The notes under the pieces: generated by a model | Told to the model about the DNA's origin: nothing | What the model saw: only the letters and a program-made list of their open reading frames with translations | Databases searched by the model: none | Program-made: the position numbers and the translations under genes | In this document: positions 43,775-45,487 of the stretch, one piece after another | Layout: the number at the start of each line of letters is the position of its first letter | Numbering within the stretch: position 1 is the first letter of the stretch | Assembly: GCA_030427925.1 (NCBI GenBank) | Contig: JAUICJ010000023.1 | Coordinates: forward strand, 1-45,487 | Reading direction: 5' to 3' | Length of the DNA stretch: 45,487 bases | Source of the DNA: Bacteroidia bacterium | GTDB lineage: Bacteria; Bacteroidota; Bacteroidia; Flavobacteriales_D; Sanyastnellaceae

Positions 43775-44368
43775 TTCCCGATTTACGAGGCGCACCTCAA
43801 CCGGTTCAGGGGGCAATCCCTGACGTTGATGGAGATCGGCATTTTCAGTGGAGGGAGCTTGCCGATGTGGCGGCAGCACTTCGGACCGGGCTGCCGCGTC
43901 ATCGGGGTGGACATCGAGCCGGCGTGTCGGGCGTATGCCGAGGATGGTGTGGACATCGTCATCGGGGACCAAGCGGATGCTGGGTTTTGGGCGGACACCC
44001 TTCCGAACCTTCCTCCGCTGAACGTGGTCATCGACGACGGTGGGCACAAGGCGCATCAGCAGATCGCGAGCTTCGAGTCCATTTTCCCGACGATGGCTCC
44101 TGGCGGGGTGTACCTGTGCGAGGACTTGCACCATCGGGAGAATGGATTCGTTCAGTACATACTGGCTTTGGGGCAGCACTTGAATGCATGCCAAATCGCG
44201 CGGAACCCCACCCCACCGCACAGCACCAGCCCGACTTCAGGTCCCGCGAAGTGGATCGCATCCATTCACTTCTACCCGTTCATGGTGGTCATCCAACGCA
44301 CCCACGTCCCCCCGGAAAGCTGGGAATCCGAAAAGCACGGCACGGAATGGGAACCGTTCTTGAAATGA
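43775..44368 (+). pseudogene. 3' part of the SAM methyltransferase split by IS66
   Basis: It continues the host gene after the insertion: FPIYEAHLNRFRG, then LTLMEIGIFSGGSLPMWR (SAM-binding motif), VIGVDIEPACRAYAEDGVD, NVVIDDGGHKAHQQIAS and GGVYLCEDLHH. The pattern fits a class I methyltransferase of the type found in glycan loci. The catalytic domain is entire in this fragment, so a downstream start such as ATG 43829 could still give a shortened protein, but it would lack the first strand. The stop overlaps the next gene's start (ATGA). Confidence 0.82.
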
Positions 44369-45132
44369 CGAACGCACAGCGCGGGTTGGCCGCGCTCACG
44401 GGCCGCAAGCTTCGGCTGAAGCAGTGGCTCCTGGAGCAGGAGAACCGCTGGCGGTTGCGAAGAGGCAAGCCCCTCCACGTCCACGGGCTCCTCATTCAGG
44501 CCGGACCAGAGACTTCGCCGCGCATCCTCGAACACCTCATTCGCGGCAGCTACGAACGGCAGGAGGCGGAAGGCATTCGGAGCCTGCTCGTCCCTTCGGA
44601 TCGGGTGCTGGAGTTCGGGAGCGGCTTGGGCGTCATCGCCTGCATCGCGGGCCGCTCCGCTTCCGATGTGCTGTCCTTTGAGGCGAATCCCCGATTGGTG
44701 GAGCGGGCGGAAGCGAATTTGGCGCTCAACGGGGTTCGCAATGTGGCCGTGCGGTCGGGTGTTGTGGGCAGCCAACCCGGCACGGCCTCGTTTCGGGTGG
44801 AAGCTGATTTTTGGTCCAGTGCTTTGGGGACGGCCAGCGCAGGTGAGGAATCCATCGAGGTCGAAGTGCACGCCCTTTCAGCCGTGCTGGAAACGTTCCG
44901 TCCGACGGTCGTCGTCATGGACATCGAGGGCGGAGAATACGAGCTGCTGGGCGACCCGGCTTGGATGGCGTGCGCCGGCCTGCGCGAGGTCCTGGTCGAA
45001 CTGCACGACGCGGGAGGGGATGCACTCGACCGGCTGCTTGCATCCTGGACCGCGGACCGACCGGTGGAGGCCATTCGCGCGGAATTCGCTCGCGTCGGCA
45101 ACTGCACGGTCACGTTGAAACGCACGGCTTGA
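44365..45132 (+). CDS. FkbM-family methyltransferase
   Basis: The 255-residue enzyme has VLEFGSGLGVIACIAG (SAM motif I), SFEANPRLVERAEANLALN (motif II with the conserved E) and VVVMDIEGGEYELL, the FkbM hallmark. Members O-methylate sugars or polyketides. It overlaps the stop of the interrupted methyltransferase by four bases, so the IS66 insertion may be polar on it unless a promoter near the IS end drives it. The start is ATG 44365. It precedes the partial fourth MBOAT gene by 157 bases. Confidence 0.87.
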   Translation: MTNAQRGLAALTGRKLRLKQWLLEQENRWRLRRGKPLHVHGLLIQAGPETSPRILEHLIRGSYERQEAEGIRSLLVPSDRVLEFGSGLGVIACIAGRSASDVLSFEANPRLVERAEANLALNGVRNVAVRSGVVGSQPGTASFRVEADFWSSALGTASAGEESIEVEVHALSAVLETFRPTVVVMDIEGGEYELLGDPAWMACAGLREVLVELHDAGGDALDRLLASWTADRPVEAIRAEFARVGNCTVTLKRTA

Positions 45133-45289
45133 TCATCCGATTCGGGCATCATCTGACCCGCCTGAAGAAATCCGCCCCGAAGCGCCCCCAGCTCCTGCAC
45201 GCGAGTTGGATGCGACCGCGGAAGCCCGACTCCCGTTTCCAACCCCTCGAAACCCGTTTCATTGGCTCGCAGTTCCTATTTTGCGTTCC

Positions 45290-45487
45290 ATGCTCTTCAA
45301 CTCCCCCGAATTCCTCCTCTTCCTCCCCCTCGTCTTCGCGGCGTACTGGGTCATGAACCGGTGGACCGAAGAGCGCACCGGACTCCGTGCCCAAAACCTG
45401 CTCCTCCTCCTCGCCAGCTACGTCTTCTACGGCTGGTGGGACTGGCGCTTCCTCGGCCTCATCGCCTTCTCCACCGCCGTCGATTAC
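45290..45487 (+). CDS. MBOAT family O-acyltransferase, partial (fourth copy)
   Basis: The first 66 codons run off the window end: MLFNSPEFLLFLPLVFAAYW, NRWTEERTGLRAQNLLL and YVFYGWWDWRFLGLIAFSTA. It is very close to the start of the copy at 38434, both in protein and in nucleotides. CTATTTTGCG about 15 bases before the ATG resembles a -7 box one T short. The rest of the gene lies beyond this window, so catalytic motifs cannot be checked. Confidence 0.88.
   Translation, partial: MLFNSPEFLLFLPLVFAAYWVMNRWTEERTGLRAQNLLLLLASYVFYGWWDWRFLGLIAFSTAVDY

Overview
The window reads as a GC-rich chromosome segment of a Bacteroidota species, most likely a marine-type Flavobacteriales. The main evidence is the type IX secretion signature: a CHU_C/gliding-type C-terminal domain protein (7295-10729) followed directly by a PorP/SprF-family protein (10710-11720). 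A SprB-like repeat protein (11820-14696), Bacteroidota-style promoter boxes (TTTG, 19-22 nt, TAnnTTTG) and weak Shine-Dalgarno sequences agree. No rRNA, tRNA or CRISPR array was seen.

Region 1 (1-11720, all plus strand) holds a SurA-like chaperone, a family 2 glycosyltransferase and a MoxR ATPase. These are followed by seven tightly packed genes (3198-11720), most with overlapping stop and start codons. They encode two small lipoproteins resembling pieces of DUF1549/DUF1553-type proteins, a Tat-exported DUF1501 protein, a lipoprotein with a CX4CH haem-type motif, another lipoprotein, a large CUB/CHU_C surface protein and PorP/SprF. This mixes planctomycete-style secreted families with a type IX secretion pair and is the best candidate here for an undescribed multi-protein surface system.

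Region 2 (11721-16415) has the 958-residue secreted repeat protein, then an AT-richer gap with a possible 28-residue basic peptide gene, then a SatD-family protein with a cyclase-like motif and HTH, next to a DUF3307 membrane protein.

Region 3 (16416-45487) is a long surface-polysaccharide island with many strand switches. It contains three family 4 glycosyltransferases, UDP-GlcNAc 2-epimerase, two left-handed beta-helix acyltransferases, a 3,4-ketoisomerase pair with a sugar aminotransferase (a dTDP-3-amino-sugar branch), and at least two SAM methyltransferases. It also has a carbamoyltransferase, four sulfotransferases, and three complete plus one partial MBOAT O-acyltransferases; each complete MBOAT is paired with an SGNH-like gene. 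The expected product is a glycan decorated with acyl, sulfate, carbamoyl and methyl groups.

The island is visibly in flux. An IS66 element (41277-43767) splits a methyltransferase whose frame is restored exactly when the element and one target copy are removed. A family 25 glycosyltransferase is frameshifted, a degraded copy of its C-terminus lies 3.5 kb away, and a 2-oxoglutarate oxygenase gene is broken. The MBOAT cassettes sit between repeated or paralogous genes, which suggests cassette exchange.
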